Source: Rugamonas brunnea (GTDB taxonomy: Bacteria > Pseudomonadota > Gammaproteobacteria > Burkholderiales > Burkholderiaceae_D). From it: a stretch of 64,000 nt of DNA. Below the pieces are notes generated by a model that was given only the letters and a program-made list of their open reading frames with translations, ran no database searches and was not told where the DNA came from. How positions within the stretch are numbered: the stretch's first letter is position 1; each line of letters starts with the position of its first letter. Shown piece by piece: positions 9,115-22,054 of this stretch. The DNA is taken from assembly GCF_014042345.1 (NCBI RefSeq), contig NZ_JACEZT010000018.1:1-64000 (forward strand), given 5' to 3'. A program made the position numbers and the translations under genes.

Positions 9115-10077
9115 ATGAGCGTTACCCCGATGAGTCCGTCCCCGGACACCCTGCAGAAATTCATCTTTGACAACGCCGCCGTGCGCGGCGAGTTCATCGA
9201 TATTTCGGCCACCTGGCGCGAGGTGCTGTCGCGTCATCACTACCCGGCGCCCGTCAAGCGCGTGCTGGGCGACATGGTGGCCGCCGCCGCGCTGCTGTCG
9301 GCCAACCTGAAGTTCAACGGCTCCATCGTCATGCAGATCCATGGCGACGGCCCGGTGCGCCTGCTGGTGGTCGAGTGCGACGCGGAACTGCGGCTGCGCG
9401 CCACGGCCAAGCTGGCGCCGGACGCGGCCATCGCCGATGACGCCGGCCTGACGGCGCTGCTCAACGCCAGCGGCAAGGGCCGCTTCGCCATCACGCTCGA
9501 TCCGGCCGACAAGGTGCCGGGCCAGCAACCGTACCAGGGCATCGTGCCGCTGGACGGCGGCGACGTGGCGACCGTGATCGAAAACTACATGCTGCGCTCG
9601 GAACAGCTCGACACCAAGCTGTGGCTGGCCACCAGCGACGACGCGGCGCGCGGCCTGCTGCTGCAAAAGCTGCCCTACCACGGCGGCAAGGCTGAAGCCG
9701 TGCCGCTGTCGCAGGAAGACGCGTTGGAAACGTGGAACCGCGCCGTGATCCTGGGTTCCACGCTCAAGCGCGAGGAATTGCTGGAAGCGCCCATCGACGT
9801 ACTGATGCAGCGCCTGTTCTGGGAAGAGACGATCCGCGTGTTCGACCCCGTGCATCCCACCTTCCACTGCTCGTGCACGCGCGAAAAAGTGGGCAATATG
9901 CTCAAGATGCTGGGCCGCGAGGAAGTCGACGGCGTGCTCGCCGAACTGGACTTTGTCGGCGTGCACTGCGACTTCTGCGGCCAGCACTACCAATACGACA
10001 AGGTCGATTGCGCCCAGCTGTTCACCAGCGACGCCCCGGTCGAGGTGCTGATCCCGGCCGGCGAAGCCAAGCACTAA
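9115..10077 (+). CDS. hslO: Redox-regulated chaperone Hsp33
   Basis: A 320-residue holdase chaperone activated by oxidation. The zinc/redox cysteines are Cys252-x-Cys254 and Cys285-x2-Cys288, the CxC...CxxC signature. It is cotranscribed with the carbonic anhydrase-like gene (3-bp gap). It ends just before a palindromic terminator that it shares with the convergent lipoprotein gene. Confidence 0.95.
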   Translation: MSVTPMSPSPDTLQKFIFDNAAVRGEFIDISATWREVLSRHHYPAPVKRVLGDMVAAAALLSANLKFNGSIVMQIHGDGPVRLLVVECDAELRLRATAKLAPDAAIADDAGLTALLNASGKGRFAITLDPADKVPGQQPYQGIVPLDGGDVATVIENYMLRSEQLDTKLWLATSDDAARGLLLQKLPYHGGKAEAVPLSQEDALETWNRAVILGSTLKREELLEAPIDVLMQRLFWEETIRVFDPVHPTFHCSCTREKVGNMLKMLGREEVDGVLAELDFVGVHCDFCGQHYQYDKVDCAQLFTSDAPVEVLIPAGEAKH

Positions 10078-10083
10078 GACCGC

Positions 10084-10150
10084 AAAAAAAAACCGGGGTC
10101 AGGTCATACCATCGCGCATCTTGCGCAATGGTATGACCTGACCCCGGTTT
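10084..10150. terminator. Palindromic bidirectional terminator, family copy 2
   Basis: Outer arms 10090-10112 and 10128-10150 pair perfectly over 23 bp and carry the family core. The apex forms a further 5-bp stem (10114-10118 with 10122-10126) with loop TCT and one mismatch. An A run (10084-10092) precedes the stem and GGTTT ends it, so both strands would make a hairpin followed by U residues. It lies between the convergent hslO and lipoprotein genes. Confidence 0.85.
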
Positions 10151-10155
10151 GTCGT

Positions 10156-10470
10156 TTACCAGCGCGAACACTTGATGGGCGCGACGTCGACCGCGCCCAG
10201 GACCTTGCCTGAGCCGGCGTGGCTCAGGTTCACCTGCTCGATGCAGCTGCCAAGTGGCAGGCGCTGCTGGCTGCGCGTGCAGACGATAGCCGGCGGCGCC
10301 GTCTTGGCGTCGCAATAGAATCCCTCCGCCGTCATGCGCACCAGCGCTTGCTCCATGGACATGCCGGGCGTAACCGTGCCGGCCACAAAAGTGGAAAAAC
10401 GGTTCTGGTCCACCGTGTAGCAACCCGTCAGTCCCACCGCCACCGCCAGCATCCACATTGCGCGCATCAT
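10156..10470 (-). CDS. Small lipoprotein of unknown function
   Basis: A 104-residue exported lipoprotein: signal MMRAMWMLAVAVGLTGC with lipobox LTGC (Cys17), then a short Cys-containing domain with four further cysteines. The start at 10470 is chosen because a purine-rich GGCGGGGG lies just upstream and the signal peptide then begins correctly; an open frame continues further upstream but is compositionally unlike a protein. No family was recognised. It diverges from the TonB receptor gene. Confidence 0.6.
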   Translation of the reverse strand: MMRAMWMLAVAVGLTGCYTVDQNRFSTFVAGTVTPGMSMEQALVRMTAEGFYCDAKTAPPAIVCTRSQQRLPLGSCIEQVNLSHAGSGKVLGAVDVAPIKCSRW

Positions 10471-10568
10471 TCCCCCGCCTTGCCTGAAAGTTATTGGGCG
10501 CAGTGTACGAGCGCCCCGCCCGCTTGTCCAGCCGCGCGGCGGGCCGGTGCGAGTGCGCACTCCAGCGC

Positions 10569-10602
10569 GCGTCATCATGGCGTCACACTGACTGCCTATC
10601 AT
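10569..10602 (+). promoter_or_regulatory. Candidate PhoB-dependent promoter (Pho box plus -10)
   Basis: Direct repeat GCGTCAT (10569-10575), 4-nt spacer, GCGTCAC (10580-10586), then exactly 10 nt to TATCAT (10597-10602). The E. coli Pho box is CTGTCAT-N4-CTGTCAC with the -10 about 10 bp downstream, so spacing matches exactly and each half-site matches 5 of 7. It lies 50 bp upstream of the TonB receptor start. Confidence 0.6.
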
Positions 10603-10652
10603 CCGCCGCGTTGCTGTTCCCCCAATATTGGCATTCACGACAAGGCACTACG

Positions 10653-13088
10653 ATGACTCGCACGACTCCCCGCGCCCGCGCCGGCGCCATGGCCACCTGC
10701 CTGGCGGCCCTCAGTTTCCCCATGCTGGCGATGGCCGCCAACGTGGCCGCCGCCATGGCCGACATGGGCGACAGCGCCGCGCTGATGATGGCCGACAGCA
10801 CAGCGGCGGCAGCCGACTTCGCCACCGAGGCCGCCGCCGCCGTCGGCCCCATCACTACGGTGGAAATCGCCACCCGCAAGACCCGCTCGTCCGTCGCGCT
10901 GGGCAAGGCCGACATGCAGAAAATCCTGCCCGGCATTAATCCGCTGAAAGCGCTGCACACGCTGCCCGGGGTGAGCTTCCAGACGGCCGACCCGTGGGGC
11001 AACAACGAACAGAACCTGTCGCTGTTCGTGCACGGCTTCTCGGGCCAGCAGCTGGGCTACACGCTGGATGGCGTGCCGCTGGGCGACCAGCAGTACGGCA
11101 ATTACAACGGCCTGTCGCCGCAGCGCGCCGTCATCAGCGAGAACGTCAGCAGCGTAATCCTGTCGTCGGGCGCGGGCGACCTGGCCACGGCCTCGACCAG
11201 CAACCTGGGCGGCACCATCGAAACCTTCTCGGCCGATCCGCTGGCCACGCGCGGCGCCACCGTCCAGCAGACCGTAGGCAGCAACCATACCTCGCGCAGC
11301 TACGCCCGCTTCGACACCGGCAGCTTCGGCGACGGCAGCAGCGCCTATCTGTCGGCCATCCACCACGAGGCACGGGCCTGGGACTTCGAGGGCCGCCAGG
11401 GCGGCAACCAGCTCAACGCCAAGTATGTCAACCGCGCCGACGCGGGCAAGCTGACCGTGTTCTTCAACTATTCGGACAAGATCGAACCGAACGAGGACAG
11501 CACAGTCCACGTGGCCGGCGAAAAGAGCGCGCCCTACACCCGCCCCTTCCTGTACCCGGACTTCGCCGCCGCGCTGGCCTATTTGTCGCCCACCGGCGCC
11601 ACCCCGGCCGCCGACGGCAACAACTACAGCAACTACTACAGCGACGCCCAGCGCACCGACTACCTGACCTACGCCAAATACGAAGCCAACCTGAGCGACG
11701 CCGCCACCTGGTCCAACCAGGTCTACTACCACCACGACGACGGGGTGGGCGTGGTAGCCGGCCCAATCGGCGTGGCCGGTTTGCCGGGCCTGTTCAGCGT
11801 CTACTACCCGAACCAGAACCTCAAGCAAGTGTTCGGCAATTCCGGTTATGCCACCCGCACCACGGAATATGCGATCAACCGGGCCGGCCTGCTGTCGACC
11901 GTGCGCTTGGAACTGGGCGAGCATCAAGTGCAGGCCGGCCTGTGGCTGGAGCACAACCGCTCGGAAGCCTACCGCCGCTGGTACGCGCTGGACGTGAACC
12001 ACCCGAGCTCGCCATACGACCGCCCCAGTAATCCGCTGATCACCCAGTACGGCAGCGAGATCAACAACAAGGTGGCCCAGTTGCACCTGCAGGACGAGTG
12101 GCGCGTGCGGCCCGACTTGGCGCTGCAGGCCGGCTTCAAGTCCAGCCTGCAATTCGCCGACGGCAGCTTCCCCGTGCAACCGGCCAAGGGCGCCATCGCC
12201 AACGGTTCGCCGGCCTTGCCAGTGGGCGAGATCATCACCAAGAAATGGTTCCTGCCGCAAGCGGGCGCGCGCTGGGACATCAGCGCCCAGAACCAGTTGT
12301 TCGTCAACGTGCAGAAGAACCTGCGCCAGTTCGTCACCTACGGCGGCGGTGGCGCCTCGCCGTGGAGCTTGGCCAGCCAGCAGGCGTTCGACCTGTTCAA
12401 GGCCACGGCCAAGCCGGAAACCTCGGTCACCTACGAAGCGGGCCTGCGCAGCAACCGCGCCCTGCCGACCGGCCCCGTGACGGCCATCGACAGCCAGATC
12501 AGCCTGTACCACGTGGACTTCAAGGACCGCCTGCTGCAGATCAGCCCCACGCCCGTGCTGCTGGCCATCATCGGCGGCAATCCCGTGCTGGCCAACGTCG
12601 GCAGCGTGAAGACGGACGGCATCGACCTGTCGGCCACGCTGCACTTCGGCCGCGGCTTCTCGTTCTACGACGCGCTGTCCTACAACCACTCGACCTACTC
12701 GGACAACTACAGCAACGGCGCCGCCATCGTGCCCACGGCCGGCAAGTCGGTTCCGGGCAGCCCCGAGTGGATGAACAAATTCGTCGCCACGGCCACCGTG
12801 GCCGACACGGAATTCCAGCTGATGGGCGACTACGTGGGCAAGCGCTACGCCACCTACACCAACGACCTGAGCGTGCCCAGCTACTTCCTGCTGGGCCTGG
12901 GCGTCTCGGGCAAGCTGCCGTTCCTGAATGGCGGCGTGGTCAAGAACGCGCGCTACCGCGTCAACGTGAGCAACCTGCTGGACCGCGAAGGCAGCCTGAA
13001 CGTAGTGGTGGGTGCGGCCGACAAGACCTACAATACTTTCCCGATCGCCCCGCGCCAGGCTTTCTTCACCGTGATGGCGGACTTCTGA
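10653..13088 (+). CDS. TonB-dependent outer membrane receptor, probably for phosphorylated solutes
   Basis: An 811-residue outer-membrane receptor. Signal peptide about residues 1-28 (cleavage near AMA-AN), an unusual Ala/Met-rich stretch to about residue 60, then a plug domain (ITTVEIATRK, LPGVSF, TLDGVPLG, SSGAGDLATASTSNLGG) and a beta-barrel ending in Phe (MADF). The ATG at 10653 has an AAGG 9 nt upstream. Its stop overlaps the start of a glycerophosphodiester phosphodiesterase, and a Pho-type promoter precedes it. The inferred role is uptake of a phosphodiester or other phosphate-containing compound; the exact ligand is unknown. Confidence 0.82.
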   Translation: MTRTTPRARAGAMATCLAALSFPMLAMAANVAAAMADMGDSAALMMADSTAAAADFATEAAAAVGPITTVEIATRKTRSSVALGKADMQKILPGINPLKALHTLPGVSFQTADPWGNNEQNLSLFVHGFSGQQLGYTLDGVPLGDQQYGNYNGLSPQRAVISENVSSVILSSGAGDLATASTSNLGGTIETFSADPLATRGATVQQTVGSNHTSRSYARFDTGSFGDGSSAYLSAIHHEARAWDFEGRQGGNQLNAKYVNRADAGKLTVFFNYSDKIEPNEDSTVHVAGEKSAPYTRPFLYPDFAAALAYLSPTGATPAADGNNYSNYYSDAQRTDYLTYAKYEANLSDAATWSNQVYYHHDDGVGVVAGPIGVAGLPGLFSVYYPNQNLKQVFGNSGYATRTTEYAINRAGLLSTVRLELGEHQVQAGLWLEHNRSEAYRRWYALDVNHPSSPYDRPSNPLITQYGSEINNKVAQLHLQDEWRVRPDLALQAGFKSSLQFADGSFPVQPAKGAIANGSPALPVGEIITKKWFLPQAGARWDISAQNQLFVNVQKNLRQFVTYGGGGASPWSLASQQAFDLFKATAKPETSVTYEAGLRSNRALPTGPVTAIDSQISLYHVDFKDRLLQISPTPVLLAIIGGNPVLANVGSVKTDGIDLSATLHFGRGFSFYDALSYNHSTYSDNYSNGAAIVPTAGKSVPGSPEWMNKFVATATVADTEFQLMGDYVGKRYATYTNDLSVPSYFLLGLGVSGKLPFLNGGVVKNARYRVNVSNLLDREGSLNVVVGAADKTYNTFPIAPRQAFFTVMADF

Positions 13089-14221
13089 TGAGCACGATCT
13101 TCTTCCCCAACCGATTGTCGCGCCGCCACTTCCTCCACGCGGCGGTGGCCACCACCGGCTGCGCACTGCTGGCGCCGGCCGCCGCGCTGGCCGCGTCCGC
13201 GCCAGCGCCTGCCAAACCGCTGGTGTTCGGCCACCGTGGCGCCAGCGCGCTGCGGCCCGAACACACGCTGGCCTCGTATGCGCGCGCCATTGCCGACGGC
13301 GCCGACTACGTGGAACCCGACCTCGTGTGCACCAGGGATGGCGTGCTGGTCGCACGCCACGAGGCGAACCTGACAGAAACGACGGACGTGGCCGCGCGCG
13401 CCGAATTCGCCAGCCGCCGCGCGCGCAAGACCATCGATGGCGAAACCCACGAAGGCTGGTTCGTGGACGACTTCACGTTCGCGGAACTGAAAACACTGCG
13501 CGCCGTCGAGCGCCTGTCCGAGGTTCGCCCCGGCAGCGCCGGCTACAACGGCATGTTCCAGGTGGTGAGCTGGGAAGAGATCATCGACTTCGTGGCGGCC
13601 GAATCGGCCGCGCGCGGGCGCGTGATCGGGCTGGTGCCGGAACTAAAAAGCTCGACCTATTTCGCCAGCGTCGGCTTGCCGCTGGAGGAGCGCTTCCTCG
13701 CCATCCTGGCCGGGCACGACTACACGCGCCGCAACCCGGTCGAGATCCAGTCGTTCGAAGTGGCCAACCTGAAATACCTGCGTGGCAAGCTGGGCCGGCG
13801 CGCCAACCTGCGCCTGATGCAACTGGTGGTGCCCGACGCCGTGCGTCCCAGCGACGTGGCGGCGGCCGGCGGCACGCTCACCTTCGCCCGCATGTGCACG
13901 CCCGAAGGCCTGCACGACATCGCCACCTATGCCGACGTGGTGGCGCCGCCAACGCGCGCCATCATCCCGCTGGCCAAGGACGGCAAGCTGGCCCAGCCCA
14001 CGTCGCTGGTGGACGATGCGCACCGCGTGGGCTTGCGCGTGGAGCCGTGGACCTTCCGTCCCGAAAACCGCTTCCTGGCGGCCGACTTCCGCGACGGCGC
14101 GGGCGAGAACGCGCGCAACGAAGCAGGCTCGGTGGCCGAAATGCAGCGCTACCTGGCCACCGGCATCGACGGCTTCTTCACCGACGACCCGGCGCTGGGC
14201 CGGCGCGCCGTCGACGCCTGA
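13088..14221 (+). CDS. Tat-exported glycerophosphodiester phosphodiesterase (GlpQ type)
   Basis: A 377-residue protein with a twin-arginine signal (SRRHFL at residues 11-16) and the GDPD catalytic pattern FGHRGAS...PEHT, then VEPD and ARHE. Such enzymes hydrolyse glycerophosphodiesters to glycerol-3-phosphate and an alcohol; the size and signal fit the periplasmic GlpQ branch. Its ATG overlaps the TonB receptor stop by one base, so the two are translationally coupled and probably work in sequence: uptake then hydrolysis. A hairpin terminator follows directly. Confidence 0.9.
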   Translation: MSTIFFPNRLSRRHFLHAAVATTGCALLAPAAALAASAPAPAKPLVFGHRGASALRPEHTLASYARAIADGADYVEPDLVCTRDGVLVARHEANLTETTDVAARAEFASRRARKTIDGETHEGWFVDDFTFAELKTLRAVERLSEVRPGSAGYNGMFQVVSWEEIIDFVAAESAARGRVIGLVPELKSSTYFASVGLPLEERFLAILAGHDYTRRNPVEIQSFEVANLKYLRGKLGRRANLRLMQLVVPDAVRPSDVAAAGGTLTFARMCTPEGLHDIATYADVVAPPTRAIIPLAKDGKLAQPTSLVDDAHRVGLRVEPWTFRPENRFLAADFRDGAGENARNEAGSVAEMQRYLATGIDGFFTDDPALGRRAVDA

Positions 14222-14285
14222 AAAAAACCGGGGTCAGGTCATGCTGTCACGCATTTTGCGTGATGGCATGACCTGACCCCGGTTT
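14221..14285. terminator. Palindromic bidirectional terminator, family copy 3
   Basis: Outer arms 14225-14244 and 14266-14285 pair perfectly with the family core. The apex 14245-14253 / 14257-14265 continues the stem through two G-U wobbles to a TTT loop, so the whole is one unbroken 29-bp hairpin. A seven-A run begins at 14221 and GGTTT closes it. It separates the convergent phosphodiesterase and chemoreceptor genes. Confidence 0.88.
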
Positions 14286-14297
14286 GTATGTCTTGCG

Positions 14298-16181
14298 CTA
14301 GAAGCGGACGAAGTTGCTCTCGTCCGGTTCTGTCACCAGCGCGACCTTGCCGCCACGGCCGCCGACATTGCTGGACGGCCTGCGCTCCGGCTTGCCGCTG
14401 CGGCGCGGTGCTGTGCGCCCGGTCTGGCCACCGCCCAGTTTGAAGAACGACATGGTCTGCTGCAACATCTCGGCCTGCCCGCTCATCTCCTCCGACGTGG
14501 CAGCCAGTTCCTCCGAACTCGACGCGTTCTGCTGCGTGGTCTGGCTCAGCTGGCCCACGGCGCTGTTGATCTGTCCCACACCCGATGATTGCTCCTCCGA
14601 CGCGGCGGTGATTTCCTGCACCAGGTCGGATGTCTTGCGGATATTGGGCACCATCTGGTCGAGCAACCGCCCCGCCTTCTCGGCCAGGTCCACACTGCCG
14701 GTGGCCACCTGCTCGATTTCCTGCGCCGCCAGCTGGCTGCGTTCTGCCAGCTTGCGCACCTCGGCCGCCACCACGGCGAAACCCTTGCCGTGCTGGCCGG
14801 CGCGCGCCGCCTCAATGGCCGCGTTCAACGCCAGCAAGTTGGTCTGGTAGGCGATGTCGTCGATAATCTGGATTTTCTTGGCGATCTGTTTCATGGCCGC
14901 CACGGTCGAGCGCACGGCCTCGCCGCCCTCCACCGCCTCGCGTGCGGCCTGGCTGGCCATGCCGTCGGTGACCTTGGCGTTCTCCGTGTTGGCGGAAATG
15001 GAGGCCGTCATCTGCTCGATGGCGGCGCTGGTTTCCTCGGCGCCGGCGGCCTGTTCGCTGGCCGCCTGCGACAGGGTCTGCGCGGTGGCGCTGATTTCCT
15101 CGGAGGCGCTGGCCAACGCCTCGGCGCTGCTGTTGACCTCCGCCACCACCTGGGCCAGCTTCTGCACCGTGTTGTTGCAGTATTCCTTGAGCTCGCCAAA
15201 AGCGCCCTCGTAATGCTTGTCGATCGCGCAGTCCAGGTCGCCTTCAGCAACGGCTCCCATCATGCGCACCACGTCGGCAATGCTGGCGCCGGTGGTGGTG
15301 ACGAGGTTGTTCAAGCCCTCGCCCATCTCCTTCTGGAAGCCCTGCAAGCCGGCCAGGTCCACGCGGGTGTCGAAGTTGCCGTGGTTGGCCGCGTTCACCA
15401 CCCGGGCCTGGCTGTCGATCACCTGGCGCAGGCTGGCGATCATGTGCTGCATGGCCGCCAGCAGCTTGCCCGTTTCATCGCGCGCATCGCTCGCCACATC
15501 GATCGCCAGGTCGCCCCGCGCCAGCGTCTCGGCCACCGAAACGGCGCGGCGGATGGGGCGCGTGATGCTGAGCGTGATCAGCACGCCGGAGGCGATCGTC
15601 AGCAGCACCGTCACCGCCAGCGTGACCAGCACGCGCTGCTGGGCTTCCGCGCTCACTTCCGTCATCTTGACGTCGGCCTGCTTGAGGGTCTCGTCGGTCC
15701 GTTGCGTCAGGCTGGCCAGCGCGGCCGAGATGGGTTTGTCGGCGCCGGCCACGGCCTTGTCCAGCTCGTTTGGCTTGTCGGTCTTGGCGCGCATGGTGAC
15801 CAGGGTTTGCATGTCGCCACGGTAGGCGGCCGCCCCTTCGCGCAACTGGTTCAGCAACTTTTCCTCATCCGGATGCAGCGCGCCGATGGACTTGTACTCG
15901 TCGGCGACGCGCTCCACGGCCGCCATGTCGTTACTGAATTTCTGCGCGTAATCGCCGCCGCGCAGGATGAAGTTCTTGAAGTGGTGGATGCCGTCACCGA
16001 GCGCGATGTTGCCGCGGTTGACGGCGTTGCGCTTGGCCAGCGCGTCCTGCTTGATGGATTTCCACTGGTCGTTCATGGCCGTCGTTTCCTGGATGGCGAT
16101 CCAGCCCAGGAACAAGGATAGCAAGGTCAGCAAAAAGAAGGCCATACCCAAGCGGGTACCGATGCGTACATTCGACAACAT
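14298..16181 (-). CDS. Methyl-accepting chemotaxis protein with C-terminal CheR pentapeptide
   Basis: A 627-residue transmembrane chemoreceptor: membrane segment near residues 11-31, a periplasmic four-helix-bundle sensor, a second membrane segment near 184-206, HAMP, and the signalling hairpin ([36 protein letters not shown]). The tail is a Gly/Arg-rich linker ending NFVRF, which fits the [HFYW]-x2-[HFYW] tether bound by CheR (compare NWETF). A Shine-Dalgarno GAGGAG precedes the ATG. The ligand is unknown. Confidence 0.92.
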   Translation of the reverse strand: MLSNVRIGTRLGMAFFLLTLLSLFLGWIAIQETTAMNDQWKSIKQDALAKRNAVNRGNIALGDGIHHFKNFILRGGDYAQKFSNDMAAVERVADEYKSIGALHPDEEKLLNQLREGAAAYRGDMQTLVTMRAKTDKPNELDKAVAGADKPISAALASLTQRTDETLKQADVKMTEVSAEAQQRVLVTLAVTVLLTIASGVLITLSITRPIRRAVSVAETLARGDLAIDVASDARDETGKLLAAMQHMIASLRQVIDSQARVVNAANHGNFDTRVDLAGLQGFQKEMGEGLNNLVTTTGASIADVVRMMGAVAEGDLDCAIDKHYEGAFGELKEYCNNTVQKLAQVVAEVNSSAEALASASEEISATAQTLSQAASEQAAGAEETSAAIEQMTASISANTENAKVTDGMASQAAREAVEGGEAVRSTVAAMKQIAKKIQIIDDIAYQTNLLALNAAIEAARAGQHGKGFAVVAAEVRKLAERSQLAAQEIEQVATGSVDLAEKAGRLLDQMVPNIRKTSDLVQEITAASEEQSSGVGQINSAVGQLSQTTQQNASSSEELAATSEEMSGQAEMLQQTMSFFKLGGGQTGRTAPRRSGKPERRPSSNVGGRGGKVALVTEPDESNFVRF

Positions 16182-16339
16182 TGACGTCTCCTCGTAGAGT
16201 AGGTTTTATTGCGTCAACTGCAGTTTCTTGCTTCTTGTCAAATGTAATACTACCTTTGTTTAAGCTAATTTAATACTTGCCATTTGCACTTCACCGGTGA
16301 ATACGACAGGCGGGCCGGGGCGGCTTGCTGCCGTCATGC

Positions 16340-16765
16340 TCAGGCGCCTGGGAAGGAGACGTTGGCGATCCAGTTGCGCTTGCGCCGGTCCAGGCGGGCG
16401 CCCTCGCCTTCGCCATCGAAGGAAGCGCTGCCGTGTTGCAGCAGCGCGCGGTCCACGTCATCGAAGGCGTTGACGCTGACAACGGCGTACAGGTGATCGT
16501 CGATGCGGCTGGTCACCACCGGCACCACGCCGCATTGCGTACACAGGTGAAATTGGGCCGTCCTGGTGCCGAAGCTGTAGGGCGACACCTTGGCCGGTTC
16601 ACGCACCGTCACCGCCAGCGCACCGGTCGGGCAGGAAGTCCACACGCCGCCATGCTTGACGCAAAAGCTGCACGTACAGGCGCGCGCTGGAATGAAGGCC
16701 GGTTCAGGCGCCCAGTCGAGCGTGAAGGAGATATTGCCGCAATGGCAGCTTCCGTGGATGAGCAT
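16340..16765 (-). CDS. GFA-family (glutathione-dependent formaldehyde-activating-like) zinc protein
   Basis: A 141-residue CENP-V/GFA fold protein with GSCHCGN near the start, CTCSFC, and a later CTQCG, the zinc-binding cysteines of the family. The start at 16765 is chosen over an ATG 42 bp upstream because AGGGA lies 5 nt before it and the first Cys motif then sits at the usual distance. Family annotation is structural; most members have no proven formaldehyde role. Confidence 0.8.
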   Translation of the reverse strand: MLIHGSCHCGNISFTLDWAPEPAFIPARACTCSFCVKHGGVWTSCPTGALAVTVREPAKVSPYSFGTRTAQFHLCTQCGVVPVVTSRIDDHLYAVVSVNAFDDVDRALLQHGSASFDGEGEGARLDRRKRNWIANVSFPGA

Positions 16766-16846
16766 AATTTCCCTACAATGATGTGGTCGCGACAGCGGCG
16801 CCGTCACGGTAAAGGGGGGGTGATTGGCGCGTACGCTGCCCGCGCC

Positions 16847-17140
16847 TCATTTTCGACCACGGCCGTAGTTCGGCCGCCGGTGCTGATGGCGCACCACGAG
16901 GATACGTATGCTGGCATCAAGAGTTTGATAAATGACCGAGTAAGGAAATATCCGCAGCGGGAATTCCCTGCGGCCTTTTGCCGTCGGCGTTCCGGCCCCC
17001 GGACGTTCAGACAGGAGTTGAGCGACGCGCTCAAACTCATCCAGAAACCGTCCCGCCACTGTTGGTCCCGCTTTGCGCACGTAAAAGTCGATGACGTCGG
17101 CAATATCCTGCTCCGCTGCCGGATGCAGGGAATAAGTCAC
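16847..17140 (-). CDS. RelE/ParE-superfamily toxin
   Basis: A 97-residue basic protein with the ParE/RelE pattern (YSLHPAAEQDIADVIDFY, then RIFPYSVIYQ and RILVVRHQHRRP). Its ATG overlaps the stop of the upstream antitoxin gene by 4 nt, the usual coupling of type II modules. ParE-branch toxins act on gyrase and RelE-branch toxins on ribosomal mRNA; the sequence alone does not settle which. Confidence 0.85.
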   Translation of the reverse strand: MTYSLHPAAEQDIADVIDFYVRKAGPTVAGRFLDEFERVAQLLSERPGAGTPTAKGRREFPLRIFPYSVIYQTLDASIRILVVRHQHRRPNYGRGRK

Positions 17141-17364
17141 TTCACCAATCTCGCGCGTAAGCGGGCGATCGCTTCGTGTCCGGGGATTTCGCTGACTGTA
17201 CCGTCCGTCAATTGCGCTTCGCGGCGCGCCGCTTCGCGTTCCCAGGCAACGTCAATGGCCGGGTCGGCGTCAAGGCTGGCGATCAGGCGCTCCAGCAGAC
17301 GTGCGCGATCCGCCGATGGCAGTTTCATCACTTCTGCTTCGAGAAATTCAAGATTGGCGTTCAT
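17137..17364 (-). CDS. Addiction-module antitoxin (TIGR02574-like)
   Basis: A 75-residue acidic helical protein with LPSADRARLLERLIASLD and a W-E-R-E-A-A-R-R-E stretch, the signature of the short antitoxin family paired with RelE/ParE toxins. The start at 17364 is set by GGGGAAG about 6 nt upstream. It precedes the toxin, as usual, and would neutralise it and probably repress the operon. Confidence 0.85.
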   Translation of the reverse strand: MNANLEFLEAEVMKLPSADRARLLERLIASLDADPAIDVAWEREAARREAQLTDGTVSEIPGHEAIARLRARLVK

Positions 17365-17494
17365 GGCACTTCCCCAGCGCATTTGCTGTACAACCAATAG
17401 CTTGCCACAACTTCGCTCCCCTTGGCGCGGAGCGGTTCATTAGTCGATCAGCAAAAATTGTATTCGGCAGGATGACTCGCAAGGTACCTGCGTG

Positions 17495-17815
17495 CTAATG
17501 CAACGGCGCGGCAGTGGCAGCGGCTGGCGCGGCGGTGGCCTGGCCCTTGCCGACGATCTGGATGAAGATTTCGTTCTGTTTGATCATGCTGAGCTCGTAG
17601 CGAGCCCGTTCTTCGACCGCGCCCGTGCCATCCTTGAGGTCGCGCACTTCGGAGTCGAGCTTGGCATTGCGGGCGATCAGTTCCGCGTTTTTCTTGTGCG
17701 CCGCTTCCACCTGCGCCTCGTAATCGGCCACGCGCAGCCAGCCCCCTTTGCCCAGCCATAACGGGTACTGTATCAGCAGCAGCAAGGCCGCCAGTGCGAG
17801 GGTGATCAGACGCAT
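17495..17815 (-). CDS. ftsB: Cell division protein FtsB
   Basis: A 106-residue bitopic protein: one N-terminal membrane segment (residues 3-20), then a coiled coil (about 27-62), then the conserved [18 protein letters not shown]. FtsB forms the FtsQLB divisome subcomplex. The C-terminal Ala/Thr/Pro tail is a lineage-specific extension. It follows eno, as in many proteobacteria, but an intrinsic terminator lies directly before its ATG and no Shine-Dalgarno is visible. Confidence 0.9.
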   Translation of the reverse strand: MRLITLALAALLLLIQYPLWLGKGGWLRVADYEAQVEAAHKKNAELIARNAKLDSEVRDLKDGTGAVEERARYELSMIKQNEIFIQIVGKGQATAAPAAATAAPLH

Positions 17816-17821
17816 GGTGTG

Positions 17822-17848
17822 AAAAAGCGGCCGGATCGCTCCGGCCGC
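17822..17848 (-). terminator. Intrinsic terminator between eno and ftsB
   Basis: A perfect 9-bp GC stem (17827-17835 with 17840-17848, loop TCGC) is followed on the minus strand by TTTTTC. It would end eno transcripts, yet the T run stops only about 6 nt before the ftsB ATG, so it also shapes ftsB expression. Confidence 0.8.
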
Positions 17849-17858
17849 AGTATGACAA

Positions 17859-19157
<1,299 letters not shown>

Positions 19158-19213
19158 TTAAAAGCGTAACGGTTCGCGCGTTGCGTCTGATGCGCAATCC
19201 ACGGCAGGTGCGC

Positions 19214-19257
19214 AGCGGGACCGGGTTCGGCGCCGCTGCGCCGGACCCGGTCCCGCT
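19214..19257. other. 20-bp intergenic hairpin between kdsA and eno
   Basis: Arms 19214-19233 and 19238-19257 pair over 20 bp with one G-T wobble and a 4-nt loop. No T run follows on the minus strand, so it is not a standard intrinsic terminator. It may stabilise or process the pyrG-kdsA-eno transcript so that eno is expressed differently from kdsA. Confidence 0.6.
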
Positions 19258-19265
19258 AGCTGCGA

Positions 19266-21856
<2,591 letters not shown>

Positions 21857-22054
21857 CTAAACTGAGTCATTCTTCATCCTTCCCGCCGGAAAAATCCCAT
21901 TCCGGGCGTAGAATCGGGGCAGGAAAGTAGTGAAAAATAGCAGGTTTTTTAATTTCTTTTCGACATCATTGCCTTTCCGGCAGCAGTGTGAAGCAACGAA
22001 CCGACCGGCATGCCGGACGGGGCCAGACTGGCAACTTTCTCCTGGGAGGTCACC

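Noticed and set aside
8479-10074. A 531-codon open frame antisense to the carbonic anhydrase-like and hslO genes
   Set aside because: Its product is His/Gln/Arg/Val-rich with no domain, the usual mirror of high-GC codon use; both sense genes are clear.
10635-13355. A 906-codon open frame antisense to the TonB receptor
   Set aside because: Low-complexity composition, no start signal or motif; the sense gene has a signal peptide, plug and barrel.
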